A DNA stretch of 52,028 bases from assembly GCA_964451605.1 (NCBI GenBank), contig CAYVJA010000014.1:1-52028 (forward strand). Reading direction: 5' to 3'. The position numbers were made by a program, and so were the translations under genes. Below the pieces are notes generated by a model. The model did no database searches. It had not been told where the DNA came from and saw only the letters and a list, made by a program, of their open reading frames with translations. The stretch comes from JAQVSH01 sp964451605. Lineage in GTDB: Bacteria; Bacteroidota; Bacteroidia; Bacteroidales; UBA4181. Shown here in pieces: positions 32,920 through 40,586 of the stretch. Every line of letters starts with the position of its first letter. The first letter of the stretch is position 1.

Positions 32920-34380
32920 TTAGAGGCTGTCGCCGAAATCCTTACGGAATTTGGCCATTAATTCGGCAGGCCAGTCGGATGTGGGTTCCAGACCGCCCAT
33001 AAAGAAACGTAATACGGGAGGTTCGTAAACAAATTTGAGTCCACCGATCAGTTTGCGGTTATGGTAGAGCCATTCCAGCCTGTCGATGGCATAGTTAATC
33101 TGCGAAAGCGTAAAGACCCGGCGGGGAACTGCAAGACGCAACAACTCTACATCAGCAAGAATCTCCTTACCCTCTTTGTCGCGAACACTCGAAATGGTAC
33201 CCCTTTCCATACCTCTCACACCGGAGGCAAGGAAGAGAGCAGCAGCCAAAGCGCCGGCAGGATATTGCTCCTGAGGAATATGATCGCAGAAAGCCATTGC
33301 ATTTACATGGCATCCCAGTACCCCCGGAGGCGTTACCACGGGAATTCCCTTCTTCTTAAGCGTCTCAACAAAATACTTGATAAACTGCGGGCTCTGGCAA
33401 ATCATACTCTCATCGAGCGTTTCGTACATACCTACTGCCATGGCCTCAATTTCGCGGATCGAGATTCCACCGTAAGTAAGGAAACCCTCATACAGGGGAA
33501 TCAAGGCCTCCATCTTTTGGTAGAGCTCCTTGCGGTTGGTGCAGATACCACCCCCTCGCGAAGAGGTAAGTTTACGGGCCGAGAAGTAAACCAAATCGGC
33601 TACACCGGTCATAATCTTGATGATATCACCAATGCTGTTCTCCTTAAAGGTGGCTTCGCGCTCGTGAACCAGATAGGCATTTTCGCCCAGCAAACTGGCA
33701 TCGAGTACCAGCATAATGCCATATTTATCGCAAACCACCCGAACCTCGAGCAGATTCTTAATGGAGAAGGGCTGTCCGCCAATGAGGTTGGTGGATGCCT
33801 CCATCCGAATAAAAGGAATGTGTTCCGGACCATTCTTCTGGATACAAGCCTCCAGTTTCTGGATATCCATATTCCCTTTAAAGGGGTTATCACTCTCCAA
33901 AATCAGCGCCTCGTCGCTAACTAACTCCTCAACCCGCCCACCGGCTTCCAGAATATGAGCCAACGTAGTAGTGAAGTGATAATTCATGGGAATTACATCC
34001 CCGGGCTTAATAAAGGTTTTCGAAATCACGTTTTCGGCAGCTCTTCCCTGGTGAACAGGCAAAAGATATTTTTTACCCAACACATCTTCTACTGCTTTAT
34101 GTAACCGGGCAAAACTCTGCGAACCTGCGTAGGCGTCGTCGGCCTGCATCATGGCAGCCAACTGATTGTCGCTCATTGCATTGGTTCCGCTGTCGGTTAA
34201 CATATCAAGGAACACATCGGTGGTATTCAAACGAAACGTATTGAAACCGCCCTCCTTGAGTGCCTCAAGGCGTCGTTCGATAGGCACAAGGAATAATTTC
34301 TGAACAATGCGGGTTTTGTGCAGTTCTACCGGGATGTCTTCCCCGCCGTAAAATCGGATAGTAGATTGAGATGGGTTCAT
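32920..34380 (-). CDS. Divergent tryptophanase/tyrosine phenol-lyase family PLP enzyme
   Basis: 486 residues, cytoplasmic, aligned along its full length with the beta-eliminating lyases. DMLTDSGTNAMSDNQLAAMM, LPVHQGRAAENV and FKGNMDIQKLE match, as do PFIRMEASTNLIGGQP and the C-terminal LLRLAVPRRVFT. The PLP lysine region reads SARKLTSSRGG instead of SAKKDAMVPMGG: the Schiff-base Lys is kept, the preceding Lys is Arg and the following Asp is Leu. VLDASLLGENAYL replaces the D(S/A)AR motif, so the PLP-contacting Arg (Arg226 in E. coli TnaA) is Leu. It may therefore use a different amino acid or reaction. Automatic annotation as tryptophanase should be treated with care. Confidence 0.8.
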   Translation of the reverse strand: MNPSQSTIRFYGGEDIPVELHKTRIVQKLFLVPIERRLEALKEGGFNTFRLNTTDVFLDMLTDSGTNAMSDNQLAAMMQADDAYAGSQSFARLHKAVEDVLGKKYLLPVHQGRAAENVISKTFIKPGDVIPMNYHFTTTLAHILEAGGRVEELVSDEALILESDNPFKGNMDIQKLEACIQKNGPEHIPFIRMEASTNLIGGQPFSIKNLLEVRVVCDKYGIMLVLDASLLGENAYLVHEREATFKENSIGDIIKIMTGVADLVYFSARKLTSSRGGGICTNRKELYQKMEALIPLYEGFLTYGGISIREIEAMAVGMYETLDESMICQSPQFIKYFVETLKKKGIPVVTPPGVLGCHVNAMAFCDHIPQEQYPAGALAAALFLASGVRGMERGTISSVRDKEGKEILADVELLRLAVPRRVFTLSQINYAIDRLEWLYHNRKLIGGLKFVYEPPVLRFFMGGLEPTSDWPAELMAKFRKDFGDSL

Positions 34381-34486
34381 AAAACAGGAAACACTTATTA
34401 GTTAGCAATAGTATAACGTGGCCGAAAGTACAGTTTTTTTCGATTGTTGAATACGGGTTTCGGACAAACTTTGTGCAAAAGACAAA

Positions 34487-36259
34487 TTATTTTGATATAT
34501 CCGTCAGCACTCGTTTTGCCTCATTCAGTTGTATGGCTGAACGTTTCGGATCAAAATTTTTCACAGTAAACGCCTCAATGGCCTTGTTCAGCTTTGCAAG
34601 TCCGGACAAATTTCGTCTATCGGAAAGCTCTTTGCGAAGGATGCGAATCTTCTCATAATCCTGAATTCCCTCTATCAACCGCTCCATTCGAATACTCGAC
34701 CGACCGTCGGGATATACCAGATAGCAATCGCCTGCAGCCCAGGTACGGAAACGGGAGTCACGGAGAGGATCGAGGGTCCAGCTGTTGTAGGCCCACCGGA
34801 GATAGCCGTCGAACTCCCCTGCAACCGCATGCCACCCTAAAATAGCTGACTCGGCAGGCGGCGAAAAGGTAAAGGTATTGGGATAGGGTTCGGCACAACA
34901 GGTATAGAAGGTGCTGAACTGCCCCAGCTTTTCTCTTTTTGCTTTTACATCGGCGGGAAAAGGACGCCCGTGGGCAATACAATAGTCGTAGAGATCGGCT
35001 TCAATCTCCTTGTGGTAATTTCCTGCAAGCGAAACCTTATAGCCGGGATCGGCCCTTTTTATCAGCGAGATGGCCTTTTGCATAGCCTCCATAGGCCGTT
35101 CGTCCATTCCAATGGTTGTAATCTCCCACCAACCTTTGGCACGAAGATGCTTTGCAAAATCGACCAGAAAATCGAACCAGAAATTTTCGTAGGCAGGCGT
35201 TCCGGGTTCGGTATCGAAACTCTTCATTGAGTCGGATGCCTGATCATAGTATTGAAATGTCAGCTTCCAGGGAATCAGCGAATAGCAATTAATCTGCTTT
35301 GATATCCCCACCGACATCATAAACTCAACCCACTTATCGAAAATCGCGTAATCGAAAACCCAACTGCCATCAATTTTCTTTGTACGGGTCACCATCGAAC
35401 CGAAATAGTCGTAGGTCTGTCCGCCCCAGGGCTTGTGCATGATGGTTGTGGTAATCACCTTCTGGCCTGCACTCGCCAATATTTTCATCACAGGTCGCAT
35501 AGCTTCAAAGTGGGCCTCACTCCAGAGCGGCAGTTGGTAGTAACGGGCCACCGAAAAGGGATTTTGCCACAAATCGAGATGAAAAGCCCAATCGGCGGGT
35601 GCCGGCAAGGTTCGATTGAGTACCTCAATCTGTAACGGCAACTCCATGGCAATTCCCCCTTCGGCCGAAAGGGTCAATACTCCGGAATAGCTTCCGGCAG
35701 GAGTTTCCGCAGGCACCCAAACATTTACCCAAACCGGTTGAACACTCCGGGCCGCCACATCACGTAATGGAATCACATCCAGCACATCGGCCACAATCGA
35801 AGAGTCCCAGGCCGCCTTATCCGAGCGGTTTCCGCAAGCTCCGCGGCCGTCTTTATTCAGTTCGTCGGTCATAACGTAACGAACCATGTTTGTGGTAATG
35901 GCCGAAGAGGGAATGACGGCATCACCTTTTCCCTTCAAGGCCGAAACCGAGGCAGATAACTTTTTCACAGCCTCTTTTGTCCAGAAATAGGCCTGCGCAT
36001 TGACACGCTCACCTTTCCAGGCTGTAAGCCCGAGCTTTTTCACCGGTTTTTCGGAGGGGAAATTCCATTTGCTATAACGTACGTCTATACTCCCCCAACT
36101 CGAACCCGAATTTGCTGAAATTGCATCCCAGGCAGCCGCATTGATGGGTTTGGTATCGGTCAACTCGACATAATCGGCCGGAGTAGGAGGTTGAAGTGAT
36201 TGGGCCGGAGCAATAAGAGTGGAGAGAGCCAAAAGAGCGGAAAATACTGTTTTGTACAT
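34487..36259 (-). CDS. Secreted DUF4091 / GH123-like glycoside hydrolase
   Basis: 590 residues with a signal peptide (about 1-20). An N-terminal beta-sandwich runs to about residue 215 (SYSGVLTLSAEGGIAMELPL), then a TIM-barrel of the DUF4091/GH123 type (about 220-510) begins PAPADWAFHLDLWQNPFSVA. TIGMDERPMEAM contains an adjacent Asp-Glu pair equivalent to the catalytic pair of GH123 beta-N-acetylgalactosaminidases, which use substrate-assisted hydrolysis. FDGYLRWAYNSWTLDPLRD and YPDGRSSIRMERLIEGIQDY are typical of DUF4091. Its substrate is probably an N-acetyl-hexosaminide but may differ. Its start lies upstream of the TolC-associated terminator region on the same strand. Confidence 0.85.
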   Translation of the reverse strand: MYKTVFSALLALSTLIAPAQSLQPPTPADYVELTDTKPINAAAWDAISANSGSSWGSIDVRYSKWNFPSEKPVKKLGLTAWKGERVNAQAYFWTKEAVKKLSASVSALKGKGDAVIPSSAITTNMVRYVMTDELNKDGRGACGNRSDKAAWDSSIVADVLDVIPLRDVAARSVQPVWVNVWVPAETPAGSYSGVLTLSAEGGIAMELPLQIEVLNRTLPAPADWAFHLDLWQNPFSVARYYQLPLWSEAHFEAMRPVMKILASAGQKVITTTIMHKPWGGQTYDYFGSMVTRTKKIDGSWVFDYAIFDKWVEFMMSVGISKQINCYSLIPWKLTFQYYDQASDSMKSFDTEPGTPAYENFWFDFLVDFAKHLRAKGWWEITTIGMDERPMEAMQKAISLIKRADPGYKVSLAGNYHKEIEADLYDYCIAHGRPFPADVKAKREKLGQFSTFYTCCAEPYPNTFTFSPPAESAILGWHAVAGEFDGYLRWAYNSWTLDPLRDSRFRTWAAGDCYLVYPDGRSSIRMERLIEGIQDYEKIRILRKELSDRRNLSGLAKLNKAIEAFTVKNFDPKRSAIQLNEAKRVLTDISK

Positions 36260-36307
36260 AGATGAATCTGTTATTAGAAAAAGCCCTGCCAGGCATGCTT
36301 CAAGACA

Positions 36308-36337
36308 AACCCCGTACAGTGATTACCGCACGGGGTT
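36308..36337 (-). terminator. Possible terminator downstream of the second TolC gene
   Basis: Eight-base-pair stem AACCCCGT/ACGGGGTT (36308-36315 and 36330-36337) with a 14-base loop. On the minus strand a TTTGTCTTG follows, a poor U-tract. It lies 55 bases past the TolC stop and 48 bases before the DUF4091 start, so it could end the efflux operon. Confidence 0.45.
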
Positions 36338-36392
36338 ACAGCCTTCGTAAGCGACGCTTAAAGTTCGGATTTTTTTTCTAAACAGCCAACTC

Positions 36393-37895
36393 CTACTCTA
36401 CCAGCGAGATCCCTTTTTCGAAATCGTAAAAAGTCTTACGCATAATATCCGAGAGCATCAATCGATAAGAGATATAGGCCTCCAATCTGGAGATGTAGGC
36501 ATTGTTGAGCCGTTCACGGTCGAGCGCGATGGCCTGGCTGTCGATATCACCATTGGCATACCGTTCGCGCGAAATCTCAAAGCTCTTTTCGGCAATCAGC
36601 ACACTCTTCTCTAACGCCGAAAAACGCCGCAGGGCACTGCGAAGCTGTGCTACGCTCGAACGCATCTCTCTTTCGATGGAGATCTTCTCCGACTCGTCCT
36701 GAATCTCGTACTGCTGCAACGAGCTGATTGCCATGGCAACCCGGGCACGATTACCGCCCCAGTCCAGGATGGGAATATTCACCGACAGAGTGGCTCCGAA
36801 GCTCCCTTTCCTGTCGCGCAGATTTTGCCAACTATTTTCGAAAGAAGAACGAACCGGATCATCGCGCATACTTTTATCGACGCCCATGAAGTTATAGGTC
36901 AGATTGATATCACCACTCACCTTTCCGGCCGCCTTGGCTCGTTTTATAGACATTTTCTGCAACTCAATCTGAATGGCATTCTCCTTCAACTCCAGCCGGT
37001 TTTCGAAAGCCAGCTCAACCGCCTTCTCCTCATCTACCTCAACTACCTTGAAAGTAAGATCGTCCTTTACTGTCAGACTGTCGCGCATATCTATGCCCAG
37101 AAACTCTTTAAACGACTCCAGTTGCTCCTGGTAATTTACCTGTGCACCATCCAGATTATTAACAGCTTCAGTTAAGTCGACCTCCATCTGTAATGCATCG
37201 ACCTCACGGATTAGTCCGGCCTGAAATTTACTCTGTGCCAGGTCGAACGCCTCTCGCTGCCGATCCATGGTCATCTGCGCAATATTGACCCGCTCGCGCG
37301 AAGAGAGCACATTGTAAAAGAGCTGACTGGTACTGTACACCATATTCAGTTCCTCTCGCTTTAACTGTTTGAGCGCCACTTCGTAGTTCAGCTTTGCCTG
37401 TTTGTAGGCCAGTCGGTTTTCATTGAATCCAAAGGCCGCCTCAATGGGTTGCGACAGACCAATGGTAGAGGTGAGCTGCGCGTTACGCGTATCGTCGTTG
37501 AAGTCGGCGGTACTCTGCGCCCCGGAACTCAGGTACAATCGGCCGTCGGAGGGCAACGGCTGACTAACGGTCATCGTACCGCTCATCATGGTCTGCTTAA
37601 TGGGGTAAAACGAGATACCCGTGCTGTCTTCGAACTGCCGGATACTCTCCGAATAGCGAGGCACGGTGAGTTCCATATCAACCCGGGTACGGTTAGCGCT
37701 CAACGCTGCCTTCAAATTGTGCCCGGCCGATTCGGTACGCAATCTGAGCAGCTGCATATCACGACTCTGCTCCTTAGCCAACTCAATACTCGAAGCCAGA
37801 TCCAGCACATGCACCCTGCGCGATGCGTTGTCGCTCTGCGCGAAAGCCCCCGTGCCGAAAAACACCCCTAAACAAACCAACCATAACTTATTCAT
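36393..37895 (-). CDS. TolC family outer membrane efflux protein (second operon)
   Basis: 500 residues with a signal peptide (about 1-19, ending GAFAQ). Two OEP domains with long alpha-helical stretches (about 40-240 and 270-480), including FKEFLGIDMRDSLTV between them and SVNIPILDWGGNRARVAMA near residue 375, a TolC-type motif. It is the last gene of an operon encoding three adaptors and a MacB-like permease. The start codon abuts repeat element E9: only the octamer array, without any Shine-Dalgarno site, precedes the ATG. Confidence 0.92.
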   Translation of the reverse strand: MNKLWLVCLGVFFGTGAFAQSDNASRRVHVLDLASSIELAKEQSRDMQLLRLRTESAGHNLKAALSANRTRVDMELTVPRYSESIRQFEDSTGISFYPIKQTMMSGTMTVSQPLPSDGRLYLSSGAQSTADFNDDTRNAQLTSTIGLSQPIEAAFGFNENRLAYKQAKLNYEVALKQLKREELNMVYSTSQLFYNVLSSRERVNIAQMTMDRQREAFDLAQSKFQAGLIREVDALQMEVDLTEAVNNLDGAQVNYQEQLESFKEFLGIDMRDSLTVKDDLTFKVVEVDEEKAVELAFENRLELKENAIQIELQKMSIKRAKAAGKVSGDINLTYNFMGVDKSMRDDPVRSSFENSWQNLRDRKGSFGATLSVNIPILDWGGNRARVAMAISSLQQYEIQDESEKISIEREMRSSVAQLRSALRRFSALEKSVLIAEKSFEISRERYANGDIDSQAIALDRERLNNAYISRLEAYISYRLMLSDIMRKTFYDFEKGISLVE

Positions 37896-38027
37896 AATGC
37901 TTTAATGCTTTAATGCTTTAATGCTCTAGTGCTCTAGTGCTCTGGTGCTCTAGTGCTGCGCTTCGCGCAATACTCTAATGCTTTACTATTCAAATCTTCT
38001 AATCAACAAATCAGCACATCAGCACAT
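37896..38027 (-). repeat. Composite intergenic element E9
   Basis: Read on the minus strand: an AT-rich part with TCAGCACATC-like repeats (about 37986-38027), an AGCATTAG unit, then core GCGCGAAGCGCAGC. Eight octamers (ACTAGAGC, ACCAGAGC, then AAAGCATT-type; 37896-37957) follow and run directly into the tolC start codon. It fills the whole permease-tolC gap; the permease stop codon (TAG, 38028-38030) lies at its other end. Confidence 0.9.
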
Positions 38028-39266
38028 CTAATCGTGTCGGATGGAATCGATGGGACTCAGTGCTGAGGCTCTGCGTGCAGGCAGATACCCAAAGGTGATT
38101 CCCACCAGCACGGAAAAACCAAAAGCCAGAAAAATGGAGTAGAGAGTAAGTGAGGTATGGACATCGGTAAACCAGGAGATGCCCAGCGAAAAGGAGATGC
38201 CCAGCAGCACTCCGATAATCCCGCCCGTAATGCTGATGGCAATGGCTTCGGTAACAAACTGACTCATAATATCACGACGCCGGGCGCCAATGGCCCTTCT
38301 AATCCCGATTTCGGAGGTACGCTCCATTACAGAGGCCAACATAATATTCATAATTCCAATCCCCCCTACCAACAAAGAGATGGCCGCAATCGAGGCCAGT
38401 AAGAGGTTGTAAATCCGGCTCTCTTTCTCCTCCTGCTTCATCAACTCGAAAGGGACAATCACACTAAAATCGTCGTTGTTGTAGTGATGCCGGTTTACAA
38501 TAGCCCGCATCAGTGCCGCCGACTCCACCAACCGATCCGAATTGGAAAGTTGTACCGTGCACTGCTTTATCTCACTGGCAAGTCCATTCGAGCGGGTAAT
38601 CCGTTGAAAAAAGGTGGGCAGGGGAATATAGACATCGTTGTTCAGATCGCGTGAGGCAAGTTCGCCCACTGTCTCGGTAAAAAGAGCCTTACTCTCCATC
38701 ACCCCTACCACCTCGAACCACTGATTGCCCAACTTCACCTGACTGCCCAGCGGATTGTCGTAACGAAACAACTCACGCGCCATATTGGCTCCCAGCACAC
38801 ATACCTTCAGCCCGCGATCGCAATGATCGGTATTGATAAACACCCCCTTCCCGGCCCGATAGTTTAAAATAGAGCCCATAGAGGGGGTAACCCCAATCAC
38901 CGTTCCTTTCGAAGAGCGGTCGGCATAATAGGCAGTAATCTTCTCCTCGGCCTGAGGCGCCACCTCAACCACACCGGGAACCACCGAACGGATAGTACCC
39001 ATATCCTCGAGCGAAAGCCCCTTCGAAAACTTATTCCGAACCTTGGTCAACTCCTCATCCGAAAGATCCTTCTCACGAATAATCACATTCGAGACACCCA
39101 GATCCTGATACTTAGCCATAGCCTGCTCACGAGCCCCCTCGCCAATCGACACCATCGCAATCACCGAAGCGGTACCAAAAATAATCCCCAACATCGTCAA
39201 AAACGAACGCACCTTGTGATCGACCAGACCCCAAACCGCCACCTGAATATTCTCCCTCAACTGCAT
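38028..39266 (-). CDS. MacB-like ABC transporter permease (FtsX family), no ATPase domain
   Basis: 412 residues. N-terminal helix at about 20-40 (FLTMLGIIFGTASVIAMVSIGEGA), a large MacB periplasmic core domain (about 45-270), and three C-terminal helices (about 285-400) with ISLLVGGIGIMNIMLASVMER, TSEIGIRRAIGARRRDI and a final GYLPARRAS, all classical FtsX/MacB features. E. coli MacB carries its ATPase on the same chain; here it is missing and no ATPase gene is adjacent. The ATPase must be supplied from elsewhere. It sits between three adaptors and TolC and probably exports peptides, siderophores or drugs. Confidence 0.92.
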   Translation of the reverse strand: MQLRENIQVAVWGLVDHKVRSFLTMLGIIFGTASVIAMVSIGEGAREQAMAKYQDLGVSNVIIREKDLSDEELTKVRNKFSKGLSLEDMGTIRSVVPGVVEVAPQAEEKITAYYADRSSKGTVIGVTPSMGSILNYRAGKGVFINTDHCDRGLKVCVLGANMARELFRYDNPLGSQVKLGNQWFEVVGVMESKALFTETVGELASRDLNNDVYIPLPTFFQRITRSNGLASEIKQCTVQLSNSDRLVESAALMRAIVNRHHYNNDDFSVIVPFELMKQEEKESRIYNLLLASIAAISLLVGGIGIMNIMLASVMERTSEIGIRRAIGARRRDIMSQFVTEAIAISITGGIIGVLLGISFSLGISWFTDVHTSLTLYSIFLAFGFSVLVGITFGYLPARRASALSPIDSIRHD

Positions 39267-39307
39267 AGTTAAAATATTATACCACCCACACCATTTACCA
39301 TCCTCTT

Positions 39308-39360
39308 TCGCGCTTCAGCGCTGCATTAGAGCACTAGAGCATCAGCGCGCCAGCGCTTCT
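39308..39360 (+). repeat. Composite intergenic element E10
   Basis: Core CGCGCTTCAGCGCTGC, two octamers (ATTAGAGC, ACTAGAGC), then ATCAGCGCGCCAGCGC. The right end lies inside the adaptor gene: its last residues (ALAR) and TGA stop (39342-39344) are made of element sequence. It occupies most of the 75-base adaptor-permease gap. Confidence 0.85.
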
Positions 39361-40574
39361 TCCACCCTCATCAACTTATCCCCCTCCTTCACATCGCCTT
39401 TCACCACCGTATTATGGTTATTCGATGCTACGGCGGTCACCTCAATGCGTTTGATACGTCTGCCCCTGCGGGCAAAGAGATAAGAGGCCGTATCAGTCCG
39501 CAAAAGACAACTATTGGGAACAAAGAGATCTTTTTCGGAACGATAACAGACATATTCGCAATGAACCGTCATGCCCGGTTTCAACCGTTCGTCACGATCG
39601 GTGAGCTCTACTACCACGGCAAACGACTTGGTACCCTCTGCATCGGCCAGACAAACCCGGCTGATATCGGTAACTACTCCCTTAAAAAAGACCGACGGGA
39701 GCGCATCTAACCGTACCCGCACATCCATTCCAACCTGAACTTTGGTGATATCGACCTCCCGGACCGAAGTTTTCACCTTCATCCGGCTCACATCGGGAAT
39801 AATCACAACAGGATAATTCGAATAGGTGTTGTCGCCCACTTTATAGGTGGTTGTACCCGATGAAGGGTTCTCCCCTATTTGAAGCAAACCGTCGGAAGGA
39901 GCAATCAACATAAGCAGATTCCTGTCCTGTTCGGCCTTCTCAATATTTCTCCTTCGTTGAGCCAATTGAATATCGGACGAAATCATATCGTAACGATTCA
40001 ACACCGGTTGGTTTGCCAGTTTTCTCCGGGTCTTTTCCAGCTGGATAGTAGCCTGCTGAAACTGCAAAGCGCTTACCCGCTGTTTTTTTTCGGGTTCGAA
40101 ACGAACTCTCTCCATTTCGAGTTTCTTCAGATTATACGATGCCTCCTCGGATCGCATCTGCGCCATAGCCTCGTTTTTGGCCGTCTCCATACTGATTTCC
40201 AGCTTATTACGCGAGGCCTGTGCCGCTTCAAACTCTTCCTGAAGCGACAGAATATTCTTCTCAATGGAGGAAGGATCGAAAAGGGCCACTGTATCACCCG
40301 CTTTTACCATACTTCCATGTTCGGCCAGCCAGGTAATCTTGAGTTGCGAAGAGTAAGAAACCCGGGGAGGAAGAAGAGTGGCAGCCGAAATGGCCTCCAA
40401 TTCGCCCTTTTCAAAGAGGGTTTGTTCAAAGAGGCCACTCTTCACGCTGTAAGGGCTCTCCTTTTCCGGAGCACAACCCGTAAACAGAAGTGAGATCAAC
40501 AGCACGGAACAGGCACGAACAAAGATTTTCGGTACTTCCGAATGCAAAATAATAGTTCTAGATAGCACTTTCAT
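39342..40574 (-). CDS. Efflux adaptor lipoprotein (HlyD/MacA-like), third of three
   Basis: 410 residues with a signal peptide ending LLFTGCAPE, so a lipoprotein (Cys about residue 34). The layout is that of a membrane fusion protein. It has a first lipoyl half near residues 75-100 (WLAEHGSMVKAGDTVALFDPSS), a long coiled-coil hairpin (about 105-215), a second lipoyl half (LLMLIAPSDGLLQIGEN), a beta-barrel (VKTSVREVDITKVQVGMDV) and a membrane-proximal domain. It would connect the MacB-like permease to TolC in the periplasm. It starts 12 bases after the preceding adaptor gene, and its stop is supplied by element E10. Confidence 0.9.
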   Translation of the reverse strand: MKVLSRTIILHSEVPKIFVRACSVLLISLLFTGCAPEKESPYSVKSGLFEQTLFEKGELEAISAATLLPPRVSYSSQLKITWLAEHGSMVKAGDTVALFDPSSIEKNILSLQEEFEAAQASRNKLEISMETAKNEAMAQMRSEEASYNLKKLEMERVRFEPEKKQRVSALQFQQATIQLEKTRRKLANQPVLNRYDMISSDIQLAQRRRNIEKAEQDRNLLMLIAPSDGLLQIGENPSSGTTTYKVGDNTYSNYPVVIIPDVSRMKVKTSVREVDITKVQVGMDVRVRLDALPSVFFKGVVTDISRVCLADAEGTKSFAVVVELTDRDERLKPGMTVHCEYVCYRSEKDLFVPNSCLLRTDTASYLFARRGRRIKRIEVTAVASNNHNTVVKGDVKEGDKLMRVEEALAR

Positions 40575-40586
40575 TTCCAGATGGCT

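Noticed and set aside
33061..33924. A 287-codon open frame on the plus strand
   Set aside because: It is antisense to the tryptophanase-family gene, whose product aligns with a known family along its full length.
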